In this document: piece by piece, positions 7,367 to 15,228 of the stretch
Layout: every line of letters starts with the position of its first letter
How positions within the stretch are numbered: the first letter of the stretch is position 1
Source of the DNA: UBA7236 sp043727235
Lineage (GTDB): Bacteria; Bacteroidota; Bacteroidia; Chitinophagales; BACL12
Direction: 5' to 3'
NCBI GenBank assembly: GCA_043727235.1
Contig: JAYSYX010000423.1
Location: forward strand, 1-18,848
DNA: 18,848 nt
Translations under genes and position numbers: made by a program
Notes under the pieces: generated by a model
What the model was told of the DNA's origin: nothing
The model's database searches: none
Seen by the model: the letters and a program-made list of their open reading frames with translations, nothing else

Positions 7367-9235
7367 ATGAAAAAACTGCAATTAACATTAACAATTTTCT
7401 CCTTGCTGTTTATTACAGCATTAACAAATGCACAACTTCCTACACATACCTTATCAGGTGAAATTTCAGGTGTAACACGTAACCTCGTAAATGATACTGT
7501 TTATATTTTAAACGGATTCGTATATGTTGAAGACGGCGGAACATTAAATATTGAAGCGGGAACAATTATTCGCGGAGATAAAGATTCCAAAGGAACTTTG
7601 ATCATTACCCGCGGTTCAAAAATTTATGCAAACGGAACAGTTGATCAACCAATTGTTTTTACAAGTAATCAACCGGAGGGCACAAGAAATTATGGCGATT
7701 GGGGCGGATTAATTATTTTGGGAGATGCTCCTATTAATACTCCTGGTGGTGTTGCCGTTATTGAAGGTGGTGTAGACACTCCGGAAGGAGATGGTAGTTA
7801 TGGCGGAGCTAATGCTTCCGATAATTCAGGTGAAATAGTGTATGTGCGCATCGAATATCCTGGTATTGCATTTGTTCCCGGAAATGAGATCAACGGACTT
7901 ACATGCGGAGGTGTTGGTAACGGAACAATTTTAGACCATATCATGGTTAGTCGTTCCGGTGATGACGCATTTGAATTTTTTGGCGGAACAGTAAATGCCA
8001 ATTATTTAATTGGTCACAATACTTATGATGATGACTTTGATACAGACTTCGGGTTTTCAGGGAAAATACAATTTGGTTTAGTAAAACGCGATCCGAATTT
8101 TGCCGACGTATCAGGTTCAAATGGATTTGAAAGTGATAACGATGCAACCGGAAGTTTAAATTCACCTCAAACTAATCCGACCTTCAGTAATATTACAATT
8201 ATTGGGGCGATCGAAAATGAAGGTGATATCATAAATGTAAATTACAAACGCGGCGCTCATTTGCGCAGAAATACTTCAACAGATATTTTTAATTCTGTTA
8301 TAGTAGGTTATCCAAGTGGATTGATGATAGATGGTGCCTTATGTGAAGCAAGTGCATTGGCAAATACACTAAAAGTACAAAATACAGTTCTTGCAGGTCA
8401 TAATAATGATTTTGAAGTTGCGGTTGGAAGTGCTTTTGATGCTGCTGCATGGTTTAATACTCCAGCATATAACAATACAATTTACAATCTGAGCAGTGAC
8501 CTTATGTTAACAGATGCATATAATGTTACTTCACCAAATTGTGTTCCTCTGCCAGCTTCACCATTACAGACCGGAGCTTCATTTGATGCCCCTGAATTGG
8601 ATGGATTTACTAACGTAGCTTATCGTGGCGCATTTGGTTTATTGAACTGGACTTCATGTTGGGCAAACTGGGATCCGCAAAATACAAATTACGGTGAAGT
8701 TCCCGGAACCATTGCACCTGCAATTGCATCATTTACTTTTGATAATGCAGGGCTTACAGTAAACTTTGCAAATACTTCCTCTAATGCAGTTTCCTATACA
8801 TGGGATTTTGGGGATCCATTATCAGATCTTGATTTTAGCACTGATCCAAATCCGAGTTATACTTATACTGATCTTGGAATATTTAATGTTGCATTAACAG
8901 CAGTTGGAACTTGTGCAGATGTGAATGTTGCTGAGCAACAACTCAATTTATCAGTTGCAATTTCTGATTTGACAGGAATTAATGCAATAAGTATTTATCC
9001 AAATCCTGCAACTGACAATATTAATCTGAATATTTTTGCAACAGAGAATTTTGAGTCTGTAGTAACCATTCGCGATATTACCGGAAGAATAGTTAATCCA
9101 ATCATAAATAAATCTATTTTAAAAGGTAAAAATAATTTCACATTGAATACCAGCTCATTACAATCCGGATTATATTTCGTAAGTGTATCAAACGGAAATG
9201 AACAATCAATACAAAAAGTACTTATAACAAAATAG
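7367..9235 (+). CDS. T9SS-secreted beta-helix-like surface protein with PKD domain
   Basis: 622 residues from the ATG at 7367. An in-frame extension to 7238 would overlap the receptor and bury the signal peptide, so it is rejected. The signal peptide covers residues 1-22 (MKKLQ start, ending TNAQ). Residues about 25-440 are a Gly/Asp-rich beta-helix-like domain paralogous to the protein encoded at 1974-4346, with the shared blocks GDWGG, VIEGGVDTPEGDG, DDDFDTDFG, GSNGFESDNDATGS and KRGAH. Residues about 448-530 are a PKD-type domain (YTWDFGDP, then NPSYTYTDLGIFNVALTA). Residues about 545-622 are a type A T9SS sorting domain (YPNPATDN, ending SGLYFVSV). The 10-bp gap after the receptor stop indicates co-transcription, and a terminator follows. 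A role as an extracellular partner of the receptor is inferred from position. Confidence 0.87.
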   Translation: MKKLQLTLTIFSLLFITALTNAQLPTHTLSGEISGVTRNLVNDTVYILNGFVYVEDGGTLNIEAGTIIRGDKDSKGTLIITRGSKIYANGTVDQPIVFTSNQPEGTRNYGDWGGLIILGDAPINTPGGVAVIEGGVDTPEGDGSYGGANASDNSGEIVYVRIEYPGIAFVPGNEINGLTCGGVGNGTILDHIMVSRSGDDAFEFFGGTVNANYLIGHNTYDDDFDTDFGFSGKIQFGLVKRDPNFADVSGSNGFESDNDATGSLNSPQTNPTFSNITIIGAIENEGDIINVNYKRGAHLRRNTSTDIFNSVIVGYPSGLMIDGALCEASALANTLKVQNTVLAGHNNDFEVAVGSAFDAAAWFNTPAYNNTIYNLSSDLMLTDAYNVTSPNCVPLPASPLQTGASFDAPELDGFTNVAYRGAFGLLNWTSCWANWDPQNTNYGEVPGTIAPAIASFTFDNAGLTVNFANTSSNAVSYTWDFGDPLSDLDFSTDPNPSYTYTDLGIFNVALTAVGTCADVNVAEQQLNLSVAISDLTGINAISIYPNPATDNINLNIFATENFESVVTIRDITGRIVNPIINKSILKGKNNFTLNTSSLQSGLYFVSVSNGNEQSIQKVLITK

Positions 9236-9258
9236 TAATTAAATTTCGTTTAACAGAG

Positions 9259-9288
9259 ACCCGGCAGAGTAATTTGCCGGGTTTTTTT
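9259..9288 (+). terminator. Intrinsic terminator of the receptor unit
   Basis: An 8-bp GC-rich perfect stem (ACCCGGCA at 9259-9266 with TGCCGGGT at 9275-9282), an 8-nt loop and a seven-T run, 23 bp after the stop codon. Confidence 0.92.
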
Positions 9289-9387
9289 GTGCCAATTTGT
9301 TACCTTAGTGCTTTGCATCACAAACCAGTTGAGTGAGAATGAGGTATAAACATCTACTGATGGAATTTGCAATATCACATAAATAAA

Positions 9388-9747
9388 ATGTCGGAATTCA
9401 AATCTAAACCCAATATACTTGTAGTTTGCGGTCGAAATAAAAGAAGAAGCAGAACAGCGGAGTATTTATATAAAAACGACAGCAGGATCAATGTAAAAAG
9501 CGCCGGATTGAGTGCTCAAAGTGAGGTGGTTTTAAATGCAAAGCTGGTGGAATGGGCCGATCTGATAATTGTAATGGATAATACTCAGAAAAATCGAATT
9601 CAGGATCAATTCAGAACTTCCAATCTTCCACGCATCGAAAATATTAATATCGAGGATGAGTATGAATACCTTGATTCAGGGTTAATTGATCTCCTAAAAG
9701 AAAGAATTAATAATATTCTTAGAAGATTTTCTATATTTGAGAATTAA
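9388..9747 (+). CDS. Low-molecular-weight protein tyrosine phosphatase family protein (COG4551-like)
   Basis: 119 residues from the ATG at 9388. An upstream in-frame TTG at 9367 is less likely, because it adds only a short unconserved leader. The phosphatase P-loop is intact: C14-GRNKR-R20-S21, preceded by the strand NILVV. SAG (39-41) and WADLIIVMD follow as in the family, and the EDEYEYLD segment near residues 89-96 supplies the acid and Tyr-rich loop typical of the short COG4551-type phosphatases. Length (about 105-120) fits that group rather than classic 150-residue LMW-PTPs. It is cytoplasmic and the substrate is unknown. It stands alone between a terminator and the next gene. Unlike the ArsC-like protein at 1167-1568, it keeps its catalytic residues. 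Confidence 0.85.
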   Translation: MSEFKSKPNILVVCGRNKRRSRTAEYLYKNDSRINVKSAGLSAQSEVVLNAKLVEWADLIIVMDNTQKNRIQDQFRTSNLPRIENINIEDEYEYLDSGLIDLLKERINNILRRFSIFEN

Positions 9748-9851
9748 AGCAGCTCCTAAGAACATTGCATCTAAGTGATAAATCGCAATAGAAAAAATAT
9801 TAACAATTTCACTTTTATAAGAATTCAAATTTAATATTCAATAAAAATAAC

Positions 9852-10784
9852 ATGCAAACAATTTTAGGTTCTGGAGGAGCAATAGGTATTGAACTGGCAA
9901 AGGCACTTACCAATTATACAACTGATATACGACTTGTGAGTAGAAACCCCAAAAAAATAAACGAAACTGATAAATTGTTCTCCGCAGACCTCACTAAAAG
10001 AGATCAGGTTTTTAAATCGGTAGAGGGAAGTGAAATCGTTTATTTAACGGTTGGTTTTGAATATAATACAAAACACTGGCAGAGGGTATGGCCGGAGTTG
10101 ATTAAAAATGTGGTTGACGCATGTATACAACACAATGTTAAACTTGTATTCTTTGATAATATTTATGCGATAGGAGGAGACAATGTAAACCATATTACAG
10201 AAAATTCACCAATAAGTCCCACAAGTAAAAAGGGTATTGTACGTGCAGCGGTTGATCAGGTTATATTAGATGGGATAGAAAAAAGAGGACTTAAAGCAAT
10301 TATTGCGAGATCAGCAGATTTTTTCAGTGGGATAAAGGAAAAAAGTCTTGTTATGAATCTCATTTATGATAATCTTAAAAAAGGAAAAAAAGCCCAATGG
10401 TTTTGTAATGCGAAAGTGATCCACAGTTGCAGCTATACACCAGATCTGGCAAAAGGAACTGCAATATTAGGTAATACTCCTGATGCCTACGATCAGATCT
10501 GGAATTTACCAACTTCCCCGGAAAAAATAACAGGGGAACAATGGATAGATCTGTTTGCAAACGAAATGAATACCAGTAATAAATACCAGGTATTACCCAA
10601 ATGGGGGCTGCGCGCATTAGGAGTTTTTGTTCCTATTTTAAAAGAAATGGTGGAAATGTGTTATCAATTTGACAGAGATTATTACTTTGACAGCAGTAAA
10701 TTCAATACACGATTTAATTTCACACCAACAACAAATGCAATAGCAGTAAAAGAAACAATACATGCTTTGAAAAACGAAAAGTAA
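9852..10784 (+). CDS. NAD(P)-binding epimerase/NmrA-like extended SDR protein
   Basis: 310 residues. The N-terminus has a Rossmann dinucleotide-binding motif, G-S-G-G-A-I-G at residues 6-12, with an RLVSRNP strand at about 27-33 that suggests NADP(H) preference. VYLTVG (around 63) and LVFFDNIYAIGG (around 98-109) match core strands of extended SDR/epimerase proteins. The expected catalytic YxxxK is not seen; the corresponding stretch reads PTSKKGIVRAAVDQ. It may therefore be an atypical oxidoreductase or a redox-sensing NmrA-like protein. Residues 130-310 hold the substrate-side domain, with FDRDYYFDSSKFN near the end as in many epimerase-like proteins. There is no transmembrane segment. It is convergent with the next gene, 28 bp between stops. 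The exact substrate is not assignable. Confidence 0.8.
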   Translation: MQTILGSGGAIGIELAKALTNYTTDIRLVSRNPKKINETDKLFSADLTKRDQVFKSVEGSEIVYLTVGFEYNTKHWQRVWPELIKNVVDACIQHNVKLVFFDNIYAIGGDNVNHITENSPISPTSKKGIVRAAVDQVILDGIEKRGLKAIIARSADFFSGIKEKSLVMNLIYDNLKKGKKAQWFCNAKVIHSCSYTPDLAKGTAILGNTPDAYDQIWNLPTSPEKITGEQWIDLFANEMNTSNKYQVLPKWGLRALGVFVPILKEMVEMCYQFDRDYYFDSSKFNTRFNFTPTTNAIAVKETIHALKNEK

Positions 10785-10812
10785 CACGCACAAACTGAAA
10801 ATATAGATCTTA

Positions 10813-11502
10813 TTACTTTATTGTATTCATTCCTCCATCAACAGCTATTATTTGTCCTGTGATCCAGTTTGACTTTTCACTCAATAAAAATTCAATTGCA
10901 TAAGCGATATCCATTGCCTCTCCTACTTTTTTTAAAGGATTACGTTTCTGAGCCGCATCAAATTTTTCGGGTGTATTGATAAATCTTTCACCAAGCGGAG
11001 TGTTTGTTAATGATGGCGCTATACAATTAACTCGAATTGATGGCGCTAATTCAGCAGCAAGTGACTTCGAAAGAGCCTCAACAGCGCCCTTTGCCATTGC
11101 AATGGAAGTGTGAAAAGGCATTCCAGTTGCGACTGCTACAGAACTGATAAAAACGATAGAACCACTTCCGTTCGTTTTAATGTTTGGAAGATATTTTTGA
11201 ATAAACGCAACTGCTCCTAAACTGTTTATTTGATAATCATTTACAAAATCAACCGCGGATAAGCGATGAAAGGGTTTTAAATTGATAGTACCAGGAAAAT
11301 ATACAAGCCCATCTAGAGCTCCATTAATTTCAGGAAATAAGTTAAAATCATATTTCTCAATCGTATAAAACTTATCGTATGCACTATTTTCCAACTTAGT
11401 GGAAATTCCAATTACATTATGCCCGGCTGCTTTTAATTGATGGGTAGTTTCAATGGCAATTTTGCTCGATGCACCGGCAAAAAGAAAGGTTTTTACATGC
11501 AT
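10813..11502 (-). CDS. SDR family oxidoreductase-like protein without catalytic Tyr
   Basis: 229 residues of the classical SDR fold. The N-terminus reads FLFAGASSKIAIETT, a variant of TGxxxGIG. VYFPG replaces NNAG, N-S-L-G-A keeps the structural Asn region, VFISSVA supplies the catalytic Ser, and RVNCIAPSLTNTPL is the usual cofactor-loop segment. The YxxxK pair reads I-A-M-A-K, so Lys is kept but Tyr is Ile; a His lies three residues earlier (FHTSIAMAK). I recall this HxSIAxAKGAVE pattern as a recurrent SDR subgroup, so it is probably a genuine family feature and not decay. The end (WITGQIIAVDGGM) is standard. Function is a possible NAD(P)-linked reductase of unknown substrate. It lies 88 bp downstream of recX on the same strand. 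Confidence 0.87.
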   Translation of the reverse strand: MHVKTFLFAGASSKIAIETTHQLKAAGHNVIGISTKLENSAYDKFYTIEKYDFNLFPEINGALDGLVYFPGTINLKPFHRLSAVDFVNDYQINSLGAVAFIQKYLPNIKTNGSGSIVFISSVAVATGMPFHTSIAMAKGAVEALSKSLAAELAPSIRVNCIAPSLTNTPLGERFINTPEKFDAAQKRNPLKKVGEAMDIAYAIEFLLSEKSNWITGQIIAVDGGMNTIK

Positions 11503-11590
11503 AACTCACATTTTAATATAACTGCAAAAAACATATACCTAAAACACCTGCAAATTAAAATTGTTTATACAGCAGAAGTAATTGAATATT

Positions 11591-12049
11591 TTACATATTC
11601 AATTTTTGGCCTATAACGTTCCAAACAAGCTCACTTTCGAAACCCCTGGAGATAAGATATCTCGCCACTTTATTTTTAGTTTCGTATTCGTTATTTGTTT
11701 TATATTTTTTATAGGTGACAGAGAAAAGTTTATTCAAAGTATTCAAATAATCCTCCTCCCCTATTTCTTCCATACCTTTTTTAATGCAATAGGCAGAAAC
11801 TTTGCGTTTTTTTAATTCGTTTATTATCTTCCCCCTACCCCATTTTTTAATACGGAATTTCCCACCGGCGTATGCTTTTGCAAAACGTTCTTCATTTAAA
11901 AAATCATCTTCAATTAATTTATTTATTATTTCTTCCAGATCAGAACCGAAGATTTTAAGCGACAATAATTTTGTGCGCACTTCTTCATGGCATCGCTCCT
12001 GATAGGCACAATAATGGCGCAATTTATTATATATTACCTCGTTCATCAT
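11591..12049 (-). CDS. recX: RecX family regulatory protein
   Basis: 152 residues from the ATG at 12049. RecX binds RecA filaments and limits recombination and SOS activity. Family blocks are visible: YCAYQERCHEEVRTKL near the N-terminus, the helix-rich signature DDFLNEERFAKAYAGGKFRIKKWG, and further three-helix repeats towards YLISRGFESELVWNVI. An upstream in-frame ATG at 12094 would add 15 residues, but that stretch is the terminator hairpin of the preceding gene (12056-12092), so the internal tandem ATG ATG (12049/12046) is preferred. No recA is in the window, which is common in Bacteroidota. Expression may depend on read-through of the upstream terminator, since I see no clear promoter between them. 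Confidence 0.88.
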   Translation of the reverse strand: MMNEVIYNKLRHYCAYQERCHEEVRTKLLSLKIFGSDLEEIINKLIEDDFLNEERFAKAYAGGKFRIKKWGRGKIINELKKRKVSAYCIKKGMEEIGEEDYLNTLNKLFSVTYKKYKTNNEYETKNKVARYLISRGFESELVWNVIGQKLNM

Positions 12050-12055
12050 CTCCAG

Positions 12056-12092
12056 AAAAAATAGAAACCGGCAAAATAAATCTGCCGGTTTC
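12056..12092 (-). terminator. Intrinsic terminator between the DUF4389 gene and recX
   Basis: On the minus strand, a 10-bp perfect stem (GAAACCGGCA with TGCCGGTTTC, 12083-12092 and 12064-12073) with a 9-nt loop is followed by TATTTTTT. It lies 28 bp after the DUF4389 stop codon and only a few bases before the recX start, which decides the recX start codon. Confidence 0.85.
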
Positions 12093-12120
12093 ATACAAAT
12101 ATAAAATTTTTAAATAAATA

Positions 12121-12744
12121 TTAAACCTGATCCAGAGGTTTTTCATCTGCTTCCATCTCATCAGACTTTCCATTAAACGGAGGATACACTTCAAGTAAAA
12201 ATGTCAAATACAAAGTCACTCTTGTAAACCATCTTAAAGTGCCCACATTAAATTTATGCCATCCCGCCGGATATTTTCCCGTAAAAAGAACCGCCCACCA
12301 GGCTAGAAAAATTAATACGTACGTTGCGATCATTCGCACATATAAACAAAGAAGATGCGGAATTCCTACATACAACCACCCAAAAAACGATCTTAATAAA
12401 AGTTGAGCCCTTCCTACGTGAATATGCGGAAAATCAATCTCAGTCTTATCATCCGTTCCGTTTGGCCCAAAGGCAGGATACCCGTCAGAAAGATTCATAA
12501 TTCTTGCAAATACCCTTAATATCCATTTGTTAAATCCGAGAGCTGTATTGTAAAAAAAATCCGGTGTTTTTCCGGTAAACAAAATGATCCACCAGGCTGC
12601 AAACTGAACGAGAAACACCCAAATTGCATAAAAATAAATCAGAAAAAAATGTGGAATTATAATGTAAAGCCATCCAAAAAAGGATCGGAGTAATAATTCA
12701 CCGCGGGAGTATGACTCCTGGTGCATAATGTTAAATTTAAGCAT
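12121..12744 (-). CDS. Membrane protein with two tandem DUF4389 domains
   Basis: 207 residues made of two copies of one unit, about residues 14-94 and 111-193. Each has LLLRSFFGWLY, then an I/V-PH hydrophobic helix, then AWW-x-x-LFTGK-x-P, then a segment ending in YP-x-F (DGYPAFG and EVYPPFN). These are the DUF4389 hallmarks. Each copy has one long or two short membrane-spanning helices, so the whole protein is an integral membrane protein with about four hydrophobic segments and an acidic C-terminal tail. Molecular function is unknown for the family. A second Met at residue 7 (12726) is an alternative start. A good promoter lies upstream and a terminator downstream, so it is probably a single-gene transcript. 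Confidence 0.85.
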   Translation of the reverse strand: MLKFNIMHQESYSRGELLLRSFFGWLYIIIPHFFLIYFYAIWVFLVQFAAWWIILFTGKTPDFFYNTALGFNKWILRVFARIMNLSDGYPAFGPNGTDDKTEIDFPHIHVGRAQLLLRSFFGWLYVGIPHLLCLYVRMIATYVLIFLAWWAVLFTGKYPAGWHKFNVGTLRWFTRVTLYLTFLLEVYPPFNGKSDEMEADEKPLDQV

Positions 12745-12773
12745 AATTGTGGGTTTAGGTTAATAAATGTAAT

Positions 12774-12801
12774 CAAATATAGAAAACCGCTTCATTAACA
12801 A
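12774..12801 (-). promoter_or_regulatory. Promoter of the DUF4389 gene (TTG-N17-TATATTTG)
   Basis: On the minus strand, TATATTTG at 12781-12774 is an exact TAnnTTTG match. A TTG at 12801-12799 lies 17 bp upstream, close to the Bacteroidota -33/-7 layout. The leader to the ATG at 12744 would be about 20-25 nt. This is the best-formed promoter in the window. Confidence 0.65.
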
Positions 12802-12844
12802 CTAAACAGATGTCCACAATTTAAAATTAATTTGATGTGATATC

Positions 12845-14293
12845 CTACTCAGCAGTAGTTTCATAAGCCCCGATATCCGGTAAAGTTCCCGCAAAAGGTC
12901 TCAATTCTCCTCGTATATCGTCTATTACAGGGTCAGCGAGAATAAATGTTCCGGCATTGAGTGCAGGTGAAAATTCACCGGGGCAATAATTTCTTTCCCC
13001 GATATTTGCAAATGCTGCATTTTCATTGAATATGCAATTTGCATCGTTTAAAAGGTCCTGGTTTATATCGGTGCGAAGTATACAATATTCGAAATTAAAA
13101 TTTAATGGATCGCCTTCATTTAAGGTATCAATTACAATTTCATTACCCTCTGCAATAGAACCTTCAACAATACAATTTGTGAAATTTGCTTTTGTCAGAA
13201 CATCCTGAATTATATTATCCTGACTGAAGGCGAAATAATCAAATATTCCCAATATGGGAGTTTGATGAGCTAAATAAGTGGAACTGTAATTCGCAAATGT
13301 GCAATGTCTGAAATCATAATCTCCTCCCATAAATAATGCACAATTACTCAGTCCGATATTATATATCAAAACATTGGTTGCTTTAATTTTACTGTTTAAA
13401 GATAACAATCCATTATTCTGACAATCGTAGATCATGGAATTAGCAATTGTGAGTTCCGGTAAATAATCTTTATAATATTCCAAATCGGGTGTTGTGCTGT
13501 ATCCAAGTGCTATTCCGTCGTTTGCATTTTTTATTTCGGTATAGATCATGGTGTTTGCATAACTTCCCCGCAAAAAATAAATTCCTTCCCATTGCCCGGG
13601 TACATCCTTATAAAAATCTTCTAATCTATCTCCCTGAAAGGAAACTATACTATCTTTTGTCCCAATTACATTAAGAGTACCCAAAACATAAAAATAACTA
13701 CCACCGTGCATGTGAATATTCGTTCCTTCTGTTATGGTTAAAGTGCATAAAGTATCCACCAAAACAGAACCGATAATTACATGTGGAAGATCATCTGACC
13801 AAGTTGTATCACAAACAATTTCACCAAAATGAAAATTTGCATTCTGTCCGAGTGCGATCAATTTCACATCCTGCCAATTTCCATTTGTTTCGAAAAGTAT
13901 TGAATCTTCGATAATATATGGAAGTGCAGCTGCATTTGGATCGACTGTTACTTCAATAAAAACATATAAACTATCGTTTCCGGGAATTTCGATATCGTGA
14001 AAAACCACGCCAGATTCTCCATCCACATTCATGCGAAACTGAGAGCCTTCGCCTCCGGAAAGTTCGATAGTGGAAATGGAAATCGGATCGTTATAGGTAT
14101 TAAAAATTTTAAGGGGGATGGTAATAGAACCAACCGTAGTAAAAACTGTATCAAAGTGAACGGTATCCTCACTGAATTGCAATTTAGCGTTAGCATCGGT
14201 AACAAAAATATTTTTACGGCAACTTTGCGTTGATAAAATGAGCAGTGCGGATAAGGTTAAAAGTATGTGGGCCCGGATCTTTCTGAAATGCAT
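12845..14293 (-). CDS. Lipoprotein with parallel beta-helix / choice-of-anchor-Q-like region
   Basis: 482 residues from the ATG at 14293. The signal has an RKIRAH n-region, a Leu-rich core and the lipobox S-T-Q-S-C25. The longer in-frame start at 14341 lies upstream of the predicted transcription start and would hide the signal, so it is rejected. Residues about 30-150 look like an Ig/abnormal-spindle-like beta domain (VFTTVGSITIPLKIFN, LYVFIEVTVDP). Residues about 160-440 show right-handed beta-helix character with repeated short strands and Asn/Gly turns (GQWEGIYFLRGS, IANSMIYDCQNNGLLS, FTNCIVEGS). The C-terminus (CPGEFSPALNAG, then DIRGELRPFAG, then PDIGAYE) matches the ending common to choice-of-anchor-Q-type proteins. 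It is probably anchored to the outer membrane. No catalytic residues are identified. Confidence 0.82.
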   Translation of the reverse strand: MHFRKIRAHILLTLSALLILSTQSCRKNIFVTDANAKLQFSEDTVHFDTVFTTVGSITIPLKIFNTYNDPISISTIELSGGEGSQFRMNVDGESGVVFHDIEIPGNDSLYVFIEVTVDPNAAALPYIIEDSILFETNGNWQDVKLIALGQNANFHFGEIVCDTTWSDDLPHVIIGSVLVDTLCTLTITEGTNIHMHGGSYFYVLGTLNVIGTKDSIVSFQGDRLEDFYKDVPGQWEGIYFLRGSYANTMIYTEIKNANDGIALGYSTTPDLEYYKDYLPELTIANSMIYDCQNNGLLSLNSKIKATNVLIYNIGLSNCALFMGGDYDFRHCTFANYSSTYLAHQTPILGIFDYFAFSQDNIIQDVLTKANFTNCIVEGSIAEGNEIVIDTLNEGDPLNFNFEYCILRTDINQDLLNDANCIFNENAAFANIGERNYCPGEFSPALNAGTFILADPVIDDIRGELRPFAGTLPDIGAYETTAE

Positions 14294-14338
14294 AATCTTA
14301 ATTAGCGGGATAACGCAAAAACCAAATTGTTTATGTTT

Positions 14339-14346
14339 CAAAGGTA
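14339..14346 (-). promoter_or_regulatory. Candidate promoter of the beta-helix lipoprotein (TACCTTTG)
   Basis: An exact TAnnTTTG match on the minus strand, 45 bp before the ATG at 14293. No -33 TTTG is clear. Transcription would start near 14332, downstream of the alternative upstream start codon, which supports the shorter protein. Confidence 0.5.
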
Positions 14347-14378
14347 ACCATTTATTTACAGAGCTTTTAAAATTTACA

Positions 14379-14411
14379 TTTGGGTTACAATTAATTAGTC
14401 GCTTATCTTCG
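14379..14411 (+). promoter_or_regulatory. Candidate promoter of the alpha/beta hydrolase lipoprotein
   Basis: TTTG (14379-14382) lies 21 bp before TATCTTCG (14404-14411), a one-mismatch form of TAnnTTTG. The start codon at 14425 is only 13 bp further on, implying a very short leader. Together with 14339-14346 on the other strand it makes a compact divergent promoter region. Confidence 0.45.
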
Positions 14412-14424
14412 CAAAAAATTTAAT

Positions 14425-15228
14425 ATGAAAGGTTATACGCTTCTACTATTAATACTGACGGGATCTTTATTAATGGCCTGCAAGGGAAAAAAGGATAAGA
14501 GTGATCAGTCAACAATTACTGATGTTCCCGAACAAAAACCTGTAGCAGTTGCCGGAATGCGACAGGACACCCTTGAATTTCCTTCTGCCGACGGCCTTAC
14601 AATGCGCGCTGTAATGTATTCTATCGATAGTACCTCTCCTGTGATCGTATTGTGCCATCAAGCCAAAATGAATAATTATGAATACGCCGAAATAGCGCCT
14701 AAACTGAATGGAATGGGTTACAATTGCCTTGCACTTGACCAAAGAAGTGGCGGTGCAATAGATGCCCATGACAATAAAACAAATGCAAATGCACTGGCTG
14801 CAAATAAAGAAACAACTTATCAATCTGCAATTCCCGATATTGAAGCAGGTGTAAACCATGCCTTCGAAACCTGGGGACAACCCGTAATACTTTGGGGAAG
14901 CAGCTATTCTGCCTCACTTTGTTTAAAAGTTGCTACAAATAATGATCGTGTAAAAGCTGTAGTGGGATTCAGTCCCATTGCCAAATTTGACGATGGAACC
15001 TCAGCTGCCGAATACTTTAAGAATTACAATACCAAACCCATTTTCATCACCTCCACCGAAAAAGAGGCAGGTGCTCTCGAAAAAGCATTTAAACATCTCC
15101 CTGAAACTGTATTAACCCAATTCTACCCAGACACGAAAGGCACCCACGGCTCAAAGGCACTCTGGAGCAGCGATCCGGCGAATGCGTATTATTGGGAGGC
15201 AGTTACCGCTTGGCTGGAAAAAAATTGA
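14425..15228 (+). CDS. Alpha/beta hydrolase lipoprotein
   Basis: 267 residues. Signal peptide with lipobox L-L-M-A-C19, so it is lipid-anchored in the envelope. A low-complexity Lys/Asp/Ser linker follows (to about 44). The hydrolase domain starts at DTLEFPSADGLTMRAVMY. VIVLCHQA (73-80) is the oxyanion-loop strand, NCLALDQRSGG the next core strand, and GSSYSAS (158-164) the nucleophile elbow with S160 as likely nucleophile; the last position is Ser, not Gly. KGTHGSKAL places H241 as catalytic His. The acidic residue probably lies in the STEKEAG segment (about 210-216) but is not certain. Size and order resemble dienelactone-hydrolase-like esterases. Substrate unknown. It is divergent from the beta-helix lipoprotein and alone on its strand before the repeat region. 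Confidence 0.83.
   Translation: MKGYTLLLLILTGSLLMACKGKKDKSDQSTITDVPEQKPVAVAGMRQDTLEFPSADGLTMRAVMYSIDSTSPVIVLCHQAKMNNYEYAEIAPKLNGMGYNCLALDQRSGGAIDAHDNKTNANALAANKETTYQSAIPDIEAGVNHAFETWGQPVILWGSSYSASLCLKVATNNDRVKAVVGFSPIAKFDDGTSAAEYFKNYNTKPIFITSTEKEAGALEKAFKHLPETVLTQFYPDTKGTHGSKALWSSDPANAYYWEAVTAWLEKN

Noticed and set aside
12050..12094. Longer recX start at 12094
   Set aside because: The extra 15 codons are the stem-loop and T-run of the upstream gene's terminator.
13026..14233. Several plus-strand ORFs of 60-80 codons opposite the beta-helix lipoprotein
   Set aside because: They are antisense shadows; the minus frame has a lipobox, domain endings and a promoter.
14294..14341. Longer start of the beta-helix lipoprotein at 14341
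   Set aside because: It would bury the lipoprotein signal and lies upstream of the predicted transcription start from TACCTTTG.
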